Assembly (NCBI GenBank): GCA_001599295.1
Contig: BCGN01000004.1
Coordinates: forward strand, 558,346-622,345
Direction of reading: 5' to 3'
DNA: 64,000 nucleotides
Source: Sporopachydermia quercuum
Lineage: Eukaryota; Ascomycota; Sporopachydermiomycetes; Sporopachydermiales; Sporopachydermiaceae
Part shown: positions 10,556-22,968 of the stretch, piece after piece
How the letters are laid out: the number at the start of each line of letters is the position of its first letter
Numbering within the stretch: position 1 is the first letter of the stretch
The notes under the pieces: model-generated
The model's database searches: none
Seen by the model: only the letters and a program-made list of their open reading frames with translations
Told to the model about the DNA's origin: nothing
Made by a program: the position numbers and the translations under genes

Positions 10556-12152
10556 CTAGGCTGCAATATCAGCAGCTAAGTCAACTATAACATTTATCAC
10601 GGCAACCAAAACTTGAACACCTATCAACACTATAACTATAAACTCCAAATAGACCTCTATCAGTGATTTTGTTAGTATTCAGGAATTCCTTTGGCTAATA
10701 ATAAATTAACCGCATAAGCTGAAACTACTCAACAAACATATTATACATACCATGAGCATGACCAAGCTGCTCCTTCAACATTTGAAGTAAATCAGAAATA
10801 ACCTCCAATCTTTGATTTAGTAAAGCTACTCTTTGGTTGATTTCTAAATAGCCTCTTGCCGCCTGATAAATAGGTTCTAAATGAGGCTCAGCCCACATAA
10901 TCTCAGGTGAATCCAAGACAGATCCGTGTAAGTTGATATTGATCCTTAGAATAAATAGTTCACCAATACTTTTCATAATATCCTTCCTATTCATATTGAC
11001 TTTTCCTGTTAATGCTATTTCCTGGGGTAACTCTTGTGTATCTTCAATAGTGTTATCAACTAATTCTTCAAACAGCGATATTTTCACTGATTGGGCAATT
11101 GCATGAGATATTGACAGTTTAAGCATATAATTAGAACCGTCTCTTAAGGTAATGAAATCATTGTAAATCTATAAGCGATATTTCGTTAGTACCAACCAAA
11201 AATGCCAAAATACCTTCGAACATAACTCTAGTATTATTGTAGGCTCACGACTGTAAGTCTCAACAATCACTTCACTTACTCTTGGCTGGTAACTATTCGT
11301 TATGTAATAATTGAATTCTTCTATTTGAATATCCTCATCTGCTAGCTTTTCAACTTCAAATCTTTCTATTTCCTTCAAAATCGCAGTTTCCTCCTGCACN
11401 GAGAATCCCCACATGACAACTACACCATAATCGAAAAAGAAAAGATCGGTTCTTCCATCTTTACCAACATCAATCTCACCACCTTCGTTATCTAAACGTA
11501 TCAGATATTGTTTCTGCGAATTGACTCCTGACTCAGGAAACTTGAAAGGAGTATATAAGCATTCGTCAAACATCTTTGGCGCTGTTTGCCTATACCTTCG
11601 CTTTTCTGACATATAGCGGGCGAGCTCTTTCAGTCTATACGAGCTTGCTGTGCAATAAGCAGTTACTCTAGGTAAAAGCTTCCTATGGGTCTTTCCTAAT
11701 CTTTCAGCATCTTTCCGTGCTGGAGCTTCTTTGATTTTTGTTACCTGAGAGTAAACCTCTCTCCCTGATTCTTCATTATCGTATAATGGTTCATCTGGTA
11801 AGATTTTCAGCTTCTGAGAAGTTCTTGATGTCCTCTGAGGTCCTTGTTTTGGTATTGTTTTAGTTGCACTTCCACTGGCTACAATGGTCGGTATCCTCGC
11901 CTGTGATTTAGTAGTGGTTCTTTTCAAACCTGATGAAGTTCCTGTTGTGGATGCTGGTGATCTAGCGCCTGAAGCTAAACTGCTGTCTTTGCTTGCTTGA
12001 GGTAAGTTGGCTTCTAGATCGACTTTCATATGATCACTGTTCGTAGTTTTTACATCAGAAGAAACAGTTTCTATACTGCTATTACTGGATTTTGTGCCAT
12101 CTGTGGTATTCATGGTTCTATTATTGTTAGTGGTATTAGTATCATTCGACAT
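10556..12152 (-). CDS. RMD1: RMD1/RMD8/RMND1-family membrane protein (DUF155), 3 exons
   Basis: Exons (minus strand) 12152-11214, 11168-10751 and 10656-10556 encode 485 residues. The first ~110 are Ser/Thr/Asn-rich. Then come SQKLKILP, LPRVTAYCTASSYRL, a YDYGVVVMWGF-like segment (one base unresolved) and NDFITLRDG, all features of DUF155. The last exon supplies one transmembrane helix (about 457-479), the usual tail anchor of the family. S. cerevisiae Rmd1 and Rmd8 are poorly understood and linked to sporulation; human RMND1 is an inner mitochondrial membrane protein needed for mitochondrial translation. The LPRVTAYCTAS signature favours RMD1 over RMD8, but I am not certain. Intron 2 (94 nt) has GTATGT and a perfect TACTAAC. 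Intron 1 is only 45 nt, with donor GTATTT and TACTAAC. Confidence 0.87.
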
Positions 12153-12753
12153 ATTGATTTTGAGCAGTTGATCCGATGTCCTGTCTAAAGCTCAAACAAT
12201 AATCGATAAGTAAACACTCTTTAGTAACTAATTATCATTTCCACTCCTTCGCACACCTTAACTTGTAACAACTTTATTTATAGGAGAGTACAAAAAGACT
12301 CCTAATGTTCTATCAATTGACGCAATCTGGTTCAATTAACCTATGTTCATCCGTTTCTCGTTTATCACAATCGTTACTATTTTCTAGATCTTATGTCTCT
12401 CTATATTGTCTGCTTTTTTCCTCTCATTTGCTTCATCACAGTCCTTGTCGTACATTTATACGACTGAACCTTCAACATCATCTCTAGAATATCCCCTCGT
12501 ACGTTCCCCTGGAGTGGTGAGACGTGAAGCTTGCAACAATTTTTCAAAGGTTACCCGGTATTAACATCGCAGCATAGATTGTATTGCCATAGTAAACAAA
12601 TTTTTTTTGTTTAGTATCAAGTTATCAATCATGANCTGAGCAATAACGAGAATGATGAATATGAAGGTAGATAGCTTTTGCTATGAGCAGAATTTGATGA
12701 ATTGATGTCAAAGATTGAGCCGACACAGGTGGGGTCAGTTATATTCTAGAAAG
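12153..12753. other. Divergent promoter region, RMND1-family gene and UTP20
   Basis: About 600 bases between divergent starts. No coding sequence supported; a 60-codon open frame (12305-12487) looks random. At about 12537-12546 the reverse strand reads TGAAAAATTG, close to the RRPE element (TGAAAAATTT) found upstream of ribosome-biogenesis genes, which would suit UTP20. One mismatch and no nearby PAC element make this weak. Confidence 0.4.
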
Positions 12754-15700
12754 ATGGCGAAAAAACAGAAAACAACGAAGTCCAACAGAAGGTATACTGT
12801 AAGTAGCGTAGTACTTGATAAGACATGATTTGTGTTCACGAATGAACTAGTGGTTGATAATACATTGTTTGGATTAGCATCGATCATGACTATGAGATTG
12901 TTATAGTGAATTAATTGACATTTTTACTAACTAAGTTACAACAGTTTGTTGGATTTCGGGAGAGAATCGAAGCAGTGAAAGTAACGCCTGCCTTAAAACT
13001 GCGTACTAAAAGAGTTGATGAAACAGAAACATCTCATTTCTTAGCATCCTTGGAATATTGGAGCGAAGTGAATTTATCAGAGAAATTTGTTGATTTCACT
13101 TATCAAGTTTCTGATAAAACTCAATCCTTAACCCAAATTCTTTATTATCAGAACGACATATTTGATATCCTTGAAAGACAGATAAATGATGGTCAAGAGA
13201 AGAGTCTTAAGCCACTACTTGATTTGCTTGCTCAGTTTGCAAGAGATTTGGGTGAAGACTTCATGAAATTTTATCCCAGAGCATTAGAAATTCTATGTAA
13301 GATTATATCGGATAAAACAGCTGCAGAGCCTATCGAATCTGCTTTTGATTGCATGGCTTGTTTGTTCAAGTACTTATCTAGGAGGTTATGCCAAGATTTG
13401 ATACCTACATTCCTAATTCTCAAACCGATACTCGAAATGACTAAACGAGAGTACTTGGCAAGACTGGCATCTGAAGGATTATCTTTTCTTGTTAGAAAAA
13501 GCAGTACTGATGTTTTTGATGCTTTTGTCAAAGAAGGGTTTACTGTTCTTCTGAAGGAAAGGTCAATTGGCTTGTATAACTCTTTAGTGAAGATATTCGT
13601 GGAATCTATGATTTCTACGAAGGAGTCCTTTTACTCCAAGTCAACTATTATCCTTGAACACTTATTGCAATATTCGTATGAATTTACACTACAAGATTCA
13701 ACTTTTTCAANTTGTGTATGCGATGTGTTAATTCAATTGTTCCGTCATGGTTCTGCTAATACTGTTGAACCTATAAACAAAGTGGTATACGAGAAATTTA
13801 CCATAAATAATGATAGAATTGTCAAGAATGACTCAGATACATTTGATGTTGAGTACANTACTCTTTTTTTCAGGTCGAAACTACTATTAAGTTGCCTGGT
13901 CAGTGAAAGTGGTACTAAAGTATCCGACTGGAGTATTATCAGAGATACATTGTTTGATATACTTGGGAGTACTAAACAATTAGTTATACAACATAACCAA
14001 GAAGTTGCAAGACTTGACGAACAGCAGATTAGAAATTTAACCCAATTGAACTGCCAATGTGCCGTTATGTATTCTAGAAACTCTGAACTTGATGTGTTCA
14101 CCAGAAGTCATATAAAGTTATTTGAATTACTTCAACAACAATATGATATAAAAGATTTCCTATACTATATTTATGCTCTTTCAAAGGTTTCACCATCAAG
14201 ATTCACATTTTTATGTGAAAGATATTTACAAAAGATGCTAAATGCTCATGGTAAAGAATATCCTGAGGTTTTCTCTGTTCTGTTGTTTGAACTAGATAAG
14301 TCAAAAATGTTGGTACCACATTCTGTCACTGTTCCTGTTGATGGCAAAATAAGAATTGTAGTTAATGATGATCTTGCAAATTCATTGCTTCAACAGATCA
14401 AGCAAATAGTTAGTGATGGTAATTATAAAGGAAAAGAAACTAATGTCAAAATATATTGGTATTTATCCATGTTGAAGTTCAATGGTCTCGGTTCAAAAGC
14501 AGGTGAACAACTAATGGTGCTGCTGATTGGACTTTCTCAACAGGCAGCTTTTGTTGATCTTGAGGCTAACGAGCAAATGATGATATTAGGAGTTTTCCTG
14601 GATACGATTGCATATATTAAACCTAGTATTGATGTGATTGTCAATATTATTCCTCTAATCAAGGCATATTTTGATGAGACTAAACAATCTATTAGCTTCT
14701 TATCTGGACTATTTAGTATGTTGAAATCAGCTCAAAAATTGTTTACCAAGAAGGAAACTAAGAAATTGTTTGATAGTTCAGATCTCTCTTTACTTCTTGA
14801 TGGATTATATACCAATCTCTCATTACCATCTCATGAAGTTCGAGAAGTTTCTTTGCAACTCATTGTTATTTTATTAGATTTTTTGAACACGGCTTACCCT
14901 GATATTGTTGGTCTTATGCAAGATATAGAAAGTATACCACTTGATATCAAAACAGGTAGAGATATTAGTCTAAAAATACGTTCCTTAGCAAAGGAGTTTA
15001 TCAAAATCAACAGTGAGGCGAAGGAAGGTAATAACATTAATAAGCATATTCAGTTAGATATTATCAATGTGATTGTTCCTAATTATTTATTTGGTATAGC
15101 GGGAACAAGGTTTCAACCAGTGTGGGATGCATCTATAGAAGCCATCAAAGATGTCTTCCCAATTGCTGAAGGATTGATATGGGATCTTTGTTATCAATCA
15201 TTGACACGACAGGATAAGGAGATCATTCAAAATGCGTTAGAAGAGGATTTAACTAATGAAAACGACAATGATGAGAACAAGACTGAAAATGAAGCTGATG
15301 AAACTCATATTGAAAATGAAAATGCATCTCTGGGTGAATCAGCAGACTCGTTTACTAAATTCGGAAACAAAGAAGAAGTGGAAGAAGAATCGACTACTTC
15401 AGCAATAGAAGTGACTGATAGAAAGTTCAATACTGTCAATTATAATGTCATTTCATACTTTGAGAGCATTCGATCACCAAAGCAAACATTGTTTACACTT
15501 CAAGAATCAAATACGATTGAATTTCCAGCGTTAATCAAAACAAATGTACTTAAATTATTAAACAATTGTTCATTGATTGCTGAAAAACACAACAAGCAAT
15601 TAGTTCCTATTTTACTGTCAACGTTAGATGATGGCCCAAACTCAACTGATAGTAATAGAGAAAATGAGGATGATAATAAAAGTAACAATAAGAATGATGA

Positions 15701-18700
15701 ATCATTTAGTCAATTATCAAGAAGTGACAATAATTTATTATTGTCATTGTTCTCCAAATTCAACGCTCCCAAATCTTTGTTTAAAGCAGATCAAGTGTTT
15801 CGCTACTTTCTGTTGCTACTAACAAATAAGTCATCATCAGTTCAAAAACTTGCTTTAACTTTTCTCCTTCAGTATTATAAATCATCAACAAGAGTCAATG
15901 AATATAAAGACGATTTGTTCAACTTACTTGATGATACGCATTATAAGGACGAAATTACTAAATTACTAGGTAACAACGAAGAGGAGGTGATTAAGAATGA
16001 AGATAAAGAAGATTTGATGCCCCTAATAATAAGGATATTATTTGGTAGGTGTCAAAGTTATAAGAAAAACAGTACTAGTAAGAACAACAAATCATCATCA
16101 TCAGCAAGATTTGCAGTATTGAATATTTTACCATCACTCGATCATAAATACGTTTCACTGTTTATTGAATTAGCAGTTGAAAGATTGCCATCTGAAGGCT
16201 TCTTACAGCTATTACCAAACAGAGATCAGTTTTCTATCAATAACGATTTGATCGATGAAGAAGACTTTCCATCACCAAGGCTTATTAGTGTTATGTCAGG
16301 TTTTACTAATTTGTTAACAGATTTGATTGAAACACTTGGTTCATCTTTCCAAGATGTTCTAAAGCGTGCTATTGAACCTTTGTTCTATATTATAAAGCTT
16401 TCTCAAGTTTTTATTCCAATAAACGGATTCAAGTCATTAATATCATTAAGACAGCAGTCAATGAAAAGTTTACTACAGTTGTTTACTGTGATGCCAGATT
16501 TACATTGGAGCCCTTTCAAATCTACTATTATGAACGAGATTATTAACGAGAGACTGGACAAATTTGCTCAAGAAAATCTACAGCAATCATCATCATTATT
16601 GAAACTGCTTGTTGTTTGGAGTAAGCACCAAAATTTGCTTGAATTCCTTTACTTTAATGATTTGGCCGTGATAAAATCAGTGATTAGTTTGATTACTAAT
16701 AGCAAAGCGAAGGAAGCTGTTATTGTTGAAGTGCTGCAGTTACTCAACAATCTTCTGATTAATGAACAGCAAGGATTGATTAATCATGGTGAGGAAGAAG
16801 AATTCGAGAAAATGCTAGACTATGTTTCAAAAGAAATGATCATGATCATTCCTGAATTATTTGCTAGAGTTGCAACATCAGCTACCTTCTCATTACTAGT
16901 ATCAGTCGTGTTATCATTATGCAAAAGGGATCTACCTGATGATGAGATAGTGTTATTGAAATTGGTAGAAGCATGTACTAAGGCATTGGAATATCAAAGT
17001 AATGTTGTTGATGTCAATTCTAAGATTAATTTGATTGATACGTTGAATATCATAATCAAAGGTGACGAAGGAGATAGCAATAGTATAGAATTCAGTGAAA
17101 TCAAAGATATGTATGCAATATGGGCAAAAGGATTGAAATCATATAAACATAGAGAACTTCGGGAGTCATTAGTTAGCTTCTTCTTTACTCTTGGTGATAA
17201 ATATGAAGAAATTGGTTTCATTGGCGAAGTGGTATCGAATGTCAATAAATCAACAAAGAAGAGAATTGACGGACTAGACTTTGATATAATAATACCAGAG
17301 TATGTTAAATTCAATGAAGAGAATTATTTGATTGTTAACTCTTATCAATGGCTACCAATGATTTATTGTGGGTTATATTATCTTGGTGAATCTGATTCTG
17401 GTATCAAGCTTGCAGCTAAATATTCATTAAAAAGATTNATCTCGATTGCTTCATTAAATGGTAATAAGGAATTATTGAGTATTTACTCTGATGTTGTTTT
17501 ACCATCAATAAGAACTGGTATACGAAATAATGATGATGATAAGAGAATCGAATTCATTGAGCTTTTAGCATTTTCTATATCTGATATGGATTCTGATGTG
17601 TATAATGGATTAGACGATATGAAATGTTTATTGAGAGACGGAGATGAAGAATCTAATTTCTTCAACAACATCGTCCATATTCAAGTTCATAGACGACAAA
17701 GAGCCATCAGAAAACTAATTGATTTATCAAAAGAAATCTCTGATAAGAATATTGCTCATTATATTTTACCAATCATTGAGCATTATGTTTATTGTCGAAA
17801 TGAAGAACTGAGAAATCTGTCAAATGATACTATAGTGACTATTGGTAAATTAACACTCGGTTTATCATGGAATCAATATTCGGCTGTTTTGAAGAGATAT
17901 GTGTCCTATCTAACATCATTGGCAAAGGCCGATGTATTGAGAGATGTGGTTAAACTGATTATAACTGTTTCTAATACTTTGTATATTGCAGTGGAAGAGC
18001 GGAAAGGAGTTATTACTAGTAATAGTAGTAATAACCGCATTGATAATAGTAACAATACTAATGGCGATAGTATCAAAAGTGACAAAAAGCACTTAGGAGG
18101 AATGAAGAAGAATGATGACTTAAGAGAAATCATAATGAATGACTTCTATGAGCCAATTAGATCAGTTTTCGAGAAAAGAGAAGAGGAAACTTCGATTTTC
18201 AGATTCCCATTAGCTGAATCATTGTGTTACTTACTTCTTTGCCTCAAGACAGAAGAAATTCTTGAAAAATTACCGGCAATGATGACGATTTTATGTCAAG
18301 CCTTGAAAAGCAAATCAGAAGATTTACGTGACAATGTCAGAAAAACATTGGGACAATGCTCATTATTATTAGGACCCTCGTTCATGAAAGTTGTACTAAG
18401 AGAACTAAAGAATGCTTTAAGAAGAGGACCTCAAATTCATATCATGATGTATACAATTCATTATATACTTATGGTAATGAAAGAAGATATAAAACATGGT
18501 GATTTAGATAATGAGTCAGTTGACTTACTTGCTGATGCTATCATGGAAGACATTTTTGGTGCTACTGGTAATGAGAAAGAATCTGAAGGATATCATGTAT
18601 CAACAAAAGAAATCAAACAGAATAAGAGTTATGATAGTGGTGAAATCATAGCCTCAAAGGTTAGACTCGAAGCATTTGTTATATTGATTGAACCTATCAG

Positions 18701-20918
18701 AAGTATTTTAACTTATGAAAGAATGAATTTTAAAACAATCAATAAGCTCAATGAATTGTTAAGAAGGTATTCTTTGGGACTGAATAAGAATATTGATAGT
18801 GATTCACCCAAAGTCTTACAATTATGTTATGAAATCTATCAAATGTCTTTGAGTAAGGAGGAAAGAAGGAGTAGGAAGAAAGGAGCAATGCTTCCTAATG
18901 AACAAGATGAGCATTTCTTAGTCAATTTATCGTCAAAAGTCTTCCAAGTTAAAGACAATGAAAATCATCAATATGTCAATATCCTACAGAAATTCTCATT
19001 GGATATTCTAAGAAACATTCTAGTTAAAAGAAACGAGTTAATGACAATTGAAAACCTACAGGCTTTCTTCCCTTTTATTGTTGATTGCTTAGAGTCTGAT
19101 GATGAAAATGTTAATATTTCGGCCTTGAAGTTACTCAGTTTAACAGTTAAATTACCGTATAGTTATCATTCGGAGAAGGATGATAAAATCTTGAACATTA
19201 CAAGCTGCACAAGAAAGGCTTTGGTATTTATCAAAAATTCACCTTCAACGAACTCAGAATTATGTCAAAATTCACTCAAATTCCTTTCTTCTGTTATAAG
19301 GCACCGTGAAGATGTTCCTTTCAAAGAAAGTGCTATTGGGTATATCATTCAACGGTTGAAACCTGACTTAGAAGATCCTAGTAAACAAGGATTGGCTTTC
19401 AATTTCTTGAAGTCAGTGCTATCAAGACATCTGATTTTACCAGAAATATATGAAGTAATGGAAGTTGTAATTAAAATAATTGTGGTCAACCATTCTAAGG
19501 AGATTCGCGATATGGCCCGAAGCTCAGCGTTTCAGTTTATTACGGAATATCCTCACGGTAAAGGTAAACTGAACAATCATTTTCAATTTCTTATTGATAA
19601 TATGGAATATCCAGTTGATTTTGGTAGACAATCTATTATGGAGTTGATCTTTTTATTCTTGACAAAGACGAAATCTGATCTGGTTGCTTCTATGAACATT
19701 TCATTCTTTGTAGCATTAGCAAGAGTTGTTGTCGTTGATGAATCAGCAAGATGCAGAGAAATGGCATTGAAATTAATAACGTTGATCATCTCACGAGCTA
19801 ACAAACAGGATCTAAACAATATTGATAAGTTCACTCTTGGTTGGCTGAGTTCTGATAATGTAATGCTTAATAGATGTGGATTAGAAGTGTATAAAGTGCT
19901 TATAACAGAGTTAGGTTATGATCATGATAAGAAGATGAATAGTTTAGTGTTGGAAAAGATAACAAAAGTACTTGAAGCAAGCAAAAGTGAATCCGATGAC
20001 AATACAACAGAATGGGAAGTAGTTTATACATCAACCAATACTTGGGCTAAGATTTGCGGTAGTATGAAGAATGAATGTTTCAATAAGAAGTATAGTAAAA
20101 TATGGACTATGGTGTTCAATTCATTGCTATATCCTCATTTCTGGGTTAGACAAGTATCAGCAAGACTTTTAGGTATAATACTAGGTAAGCTCGATGATGC
20201 CAATGTAAAGATTGGATTTAAAACTGATTTGCACGATATATCACTTAGATCTCTTCGTCAGTTAGGAGCACCTTCGTTACCAGAGGATCTTGCAACTAGC
20301 ATTGTGAGAAATCTGGTGTTATTAGTAACGCACTTTGAAAAGCATGAGACAAAGTACTTAGGTAAGAAAAATGGTAATGCTGATGGTACTCTTAATGATG
20401 CTGATGATACGGAGAAAGATAAACAAGCCTCGCAGTATAATTATGAAACAGATATGCTAGTGATAAGAGTATGTGGTATCTTACGTAATGAAAATTTGAC
20501 AGATATGTTTATAACTAAGAGAAGTTGTATACAGTTTTTAGCATTGGTTTCTCAAATACTGAGAAAGGACCGTCTTGGAGATTTATGTGAAAGAATTGTA
20601 ATTGCTTTATTCAATTATACTGAGATGGATGCTGACGACGAAAATGAAAAAACAATTAAAGCTTTAGTTGAAGAATGCTTACAAATGATACAAGAGAAGT
20701 TAGGTGTTTCAGAGTATGTTCAAATATACTCAAAGGTGAAGCAAATGATTCTTGCCAGAAGAGCAGATAGGAAAGTTAGGAGATCTCAACTGGCTATTAC
20801 TAATCCTGAAGTTGCTTCAAGACGAAAGATGAAAAAGCATAAGAGAAGTAATGAAAAGAGGAAGCATGAGAAAGATGCTAATGGTTATTATCATACAAAA
20901 AAGAAGACAAGGATATAA
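12754..20918 (+). CDS. UTP20: UTP20, U3 snoRNP / small-subunit processome HEAT-repeat scaffold
   Basis: Exon 1 (12754-12798) encodes the start MAKKQKTTKSNRRYT. Intron 12799-12944 has GTAAGT and TACTAAC. Exon 2 runs to 20918, giving 2672 residues against about 2490 in S. cerevisiae. The N-terminal region (SHFLASLEYW, LLDLLAQFARDLG, LASEGLSFLVRK) follows yeast Utp20/DRIM closely. The rest is helical HEAT-like repeat with several Asn/Glu/Asp-rich linkers, the longest near residues 770-830, which account for the extra length. The C-terminus is strongly basic (KKHKRSNEKRKHEK, then KKKTRI) and probably binds RNA or directs nucleolar import. Utp20 is a scaffold of the 90S pre-ribosome needed for early 18S rRNA cleavages. 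Three unresolved bases fall in the CDS without shifting the frame. The short first exon followed by a 5' intron is typical of yeasts. Confidence 0.96.
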
Positions 20919-21642
20919 TGTAATCTTTTCATGAACATAGTCACCTAACGTAATATAATTATAACATGATTTATGTAAACTATAAGCTGATTGATAGTGC
21001 TAATGTATAGTATAACGTAGACAGTTGTTTTTTCAGTAGCTCATAAAGTATCAATCTGCTGTATAAATCCCCCAAATGTACTCCTATAGGTAAATGTGTC
21101 GTAGAGCTACTCTACATTATTAGACGGTACGGTAATCCTCAGTAGCAAGCAACCTTCAATCTATAGAATTAACAGTTTAACTAGATATTACTCCAAATAT
21201 CTTAACCTACAATGTATCTACAAGAAATATACAAAAGTAGTTCACTACACAATTTGATTTGAAACGCAACAGAAAGCAATAGAAATACACATTTGAAAGA
21301 GAATAGAAAAAACTTAAAAAGAAAGAAAAAACCAATTGGTGTTATATTCGCTTAAGAAGAGCTAACAGTATGAAAAACGTCTTTCAAAACATACGAGCGT
21401 AAAATACAGGTTATCCGGTTCACAAGTGAACCAGAGGAACACTAAGCATCAATATAAAAACAAAAAATAAGAGATAATAGCCACTAGCATTGATATTAGA
21501 ACAGAGGACAAACAGAGGTATATAATTCTGATNATAAATGACTGAGGTACAATACCGACCTGAGTATACAATTCAATAGTTCGGTCTTAACGCTCTGATC
21601 TATACTAGGATACTGTGCTGTGCTTCCACTTATTCTAGGTAT
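20919..21642. other. Convergent 3' intergenic region, UTP20 and TOS1-like
   Basis: About 720 bases between the stop codons of two converging genes. AT-rich, with no open frame or structured element that I can support. Confidence 0.5.
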
Positions 21643-22968
21643 TTATAATTGAACAACAGAACCAGAGATAGCCTTCCACGAAGCAACAGTTGAATCATCA
21701 ATGAAACCAGAAAAGTTTGTTGAATCATCCAACTTCGCAACGTAGATACTTGAAGTGGATTCATCAAAAATGACTGCACCTTTCATGGTTTGGTCATAAG
21801 GTCTCGCAAAATAATCAGAAGAACCAGCACCACTGCCGTTTTGTTTGTCGTGTAAAGCGGTAATTAGTTTATCGCTACCAGCACTTAACACTTCAAACAC
21901 GTCGAATTCACCGCAACCGGAAGTCCAGCAAGAAGCAGATGCATATTGAGCAGTTCTTGGAATTTTAGCGTTCAATAACCAAACAGCTGGCATGTCACCG
22001 TTGAATCCCCCGGTTTGATCTTGAGGCATTTGGAATTCAAACAAGAAGATCTTGGATGCACCTCCGAAGCCGTGATAAGCTGGAATTCCACTTCTGTAAT
22101 AACCGCAATCATCTCCGTTACATGCAGCATTGGAAAAGATAATATACTCAGTGTTGGAAGGAACAGTAACATCGTTCAATATTTCCGAAGATGAAGCAGC
22201 GTCAACACCATTAGCAGCACAGTAGGACAAAGAGTTACCCCAACAGGTGTCAAAAACTCCCGAGCCTGACCCACCTTTATTGTTCAAGAAAACAACATTG
22301 CTGGCAGTACCAGGAGTGTAGTAAGATGTTCTTGACCAACCGCTGCCAGTGCCAGAACCTGCTGATGATGTAGCAGAAGGTTCTAAAGTGACAACTGAAG
22401 TAGAGGATGAAAGGGTTAAATCGGCACTGGCTGGTGCATCTGAAGAGACAGAGGCATCTGAAGAAACTGGTATATCTGAAGAGGCCGAGGCACCTGAATA
22501 GACGGTTGCTAACGTAGTGGCAGGTGGAGCTTCAATAGGTTCACCATTGGCGTTAACGTAAACAAACTCAGTGACCACTTTAGTAACTAAAGGATCTCTC
22601 TTATGAAGATGATGTTGATGTCTATTAGATGATGAGCAATCTTCAGTAGCTTCTCTTTTCACTTTAGTAGAAGATGGATAGTAGACGGCAAACTGCTTCA
22701 AAGCCAAAGGACCCCGGAAGTGAATGGATAATTCTTCATCAAAAGGAGAAAGAGGTCCTGAGAAGGATGAAGTACCGGTTTGAGTTCCACAAGTTGAAGG
22801 GTCCATTGAGATGATTTCTTCGTATGAACCGGAGAATCCAACACCTTTGTACGTGATAGCGCTTACTTCATTACAATAATAGTTACCAGCGATGAAGTCA
22901 CAATTTTGTCCGAGAACGGAGCTGACAAAAGGCACAAGGGCCAAAAGGCTCAACGCTGACAATTTCAT
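21643..22968 (-). CDS. TOS1: TOS1-like secreted cell-wall protein
   Basis: The 441-residue protein starts with a clear signal peptide (about 1-20, cleavage after SVLG). A Cys-containing N-terminal module (QNCDFIAGNYYCNEVSAITY) matches the Tos1 N-domain. A Ser/Ala-rich linker covers about 155-205. The C-terminal domain holds the Tos1-type glycoside-hydrolase-like signature GCGEFDVFEV (351-360) and conserved Cys residues. Dibasic Lys-Arg sites at 104-105 and 123-124 fit Kex2 processing, which is common in wall proteins. There is no C-terminal GPI signal, unlike the paralogue Yjl171c, so it is probably a soluble or covalently held wall protein. S. cerevisiae Tos1 (455 residues) binds beta-glucan and is regulated by SBF. 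Enzymatic activity of the family is not well settled. Confidence 0.92.
   Translation of the reverse strand: MKLSALSLLALVPFVSSVLGQNCDFIAGNYYCNEVSAITYKGVGFSGSYEEIISMDPSTCGTQTGTSSFSGPLSPFDEELSIHFRGPLALKQFAVYYPSSTKVKREATEDCSSSNRHQHHLHKRDPLVTKVVTEFVYVNANGEPIEAPPATTLATVYSGASASSDIPVSSDASVSSDAPASADLTLSSSTSVVTLEPSATSSAGSGTGSGWSRTSYYTPGTASNVVFLNNKGGSGSGVFDTCWGNSLSYCAANGVDAASSSEILNDVTVPSNTEYIIFSNAACNGDDCGYYRSGIPAYHGFGGASKIFLFEFQMPQDQTGGFNGDMPAVWLLNAKIPRTAQYASASCWTSGCGEFDVFEVLSAGSDKLITALHDKQNGSGAGSSDYFARPYDQTMKGAVIFDESTSSIYVAKLDDSTNFSGFIDDSTVASWKAISGSVVQL

Noticed and set aside
10490-10600. tRNA-like signature (GTTCAATTC, GCTGC/GCAGC stem) on the minus strand
   Set aside because: The anticodon loop lacks T33, the T stem is poorly paired and no matching acceptor arm exists. 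It overlaps the last exon of the RMND1-family gene.
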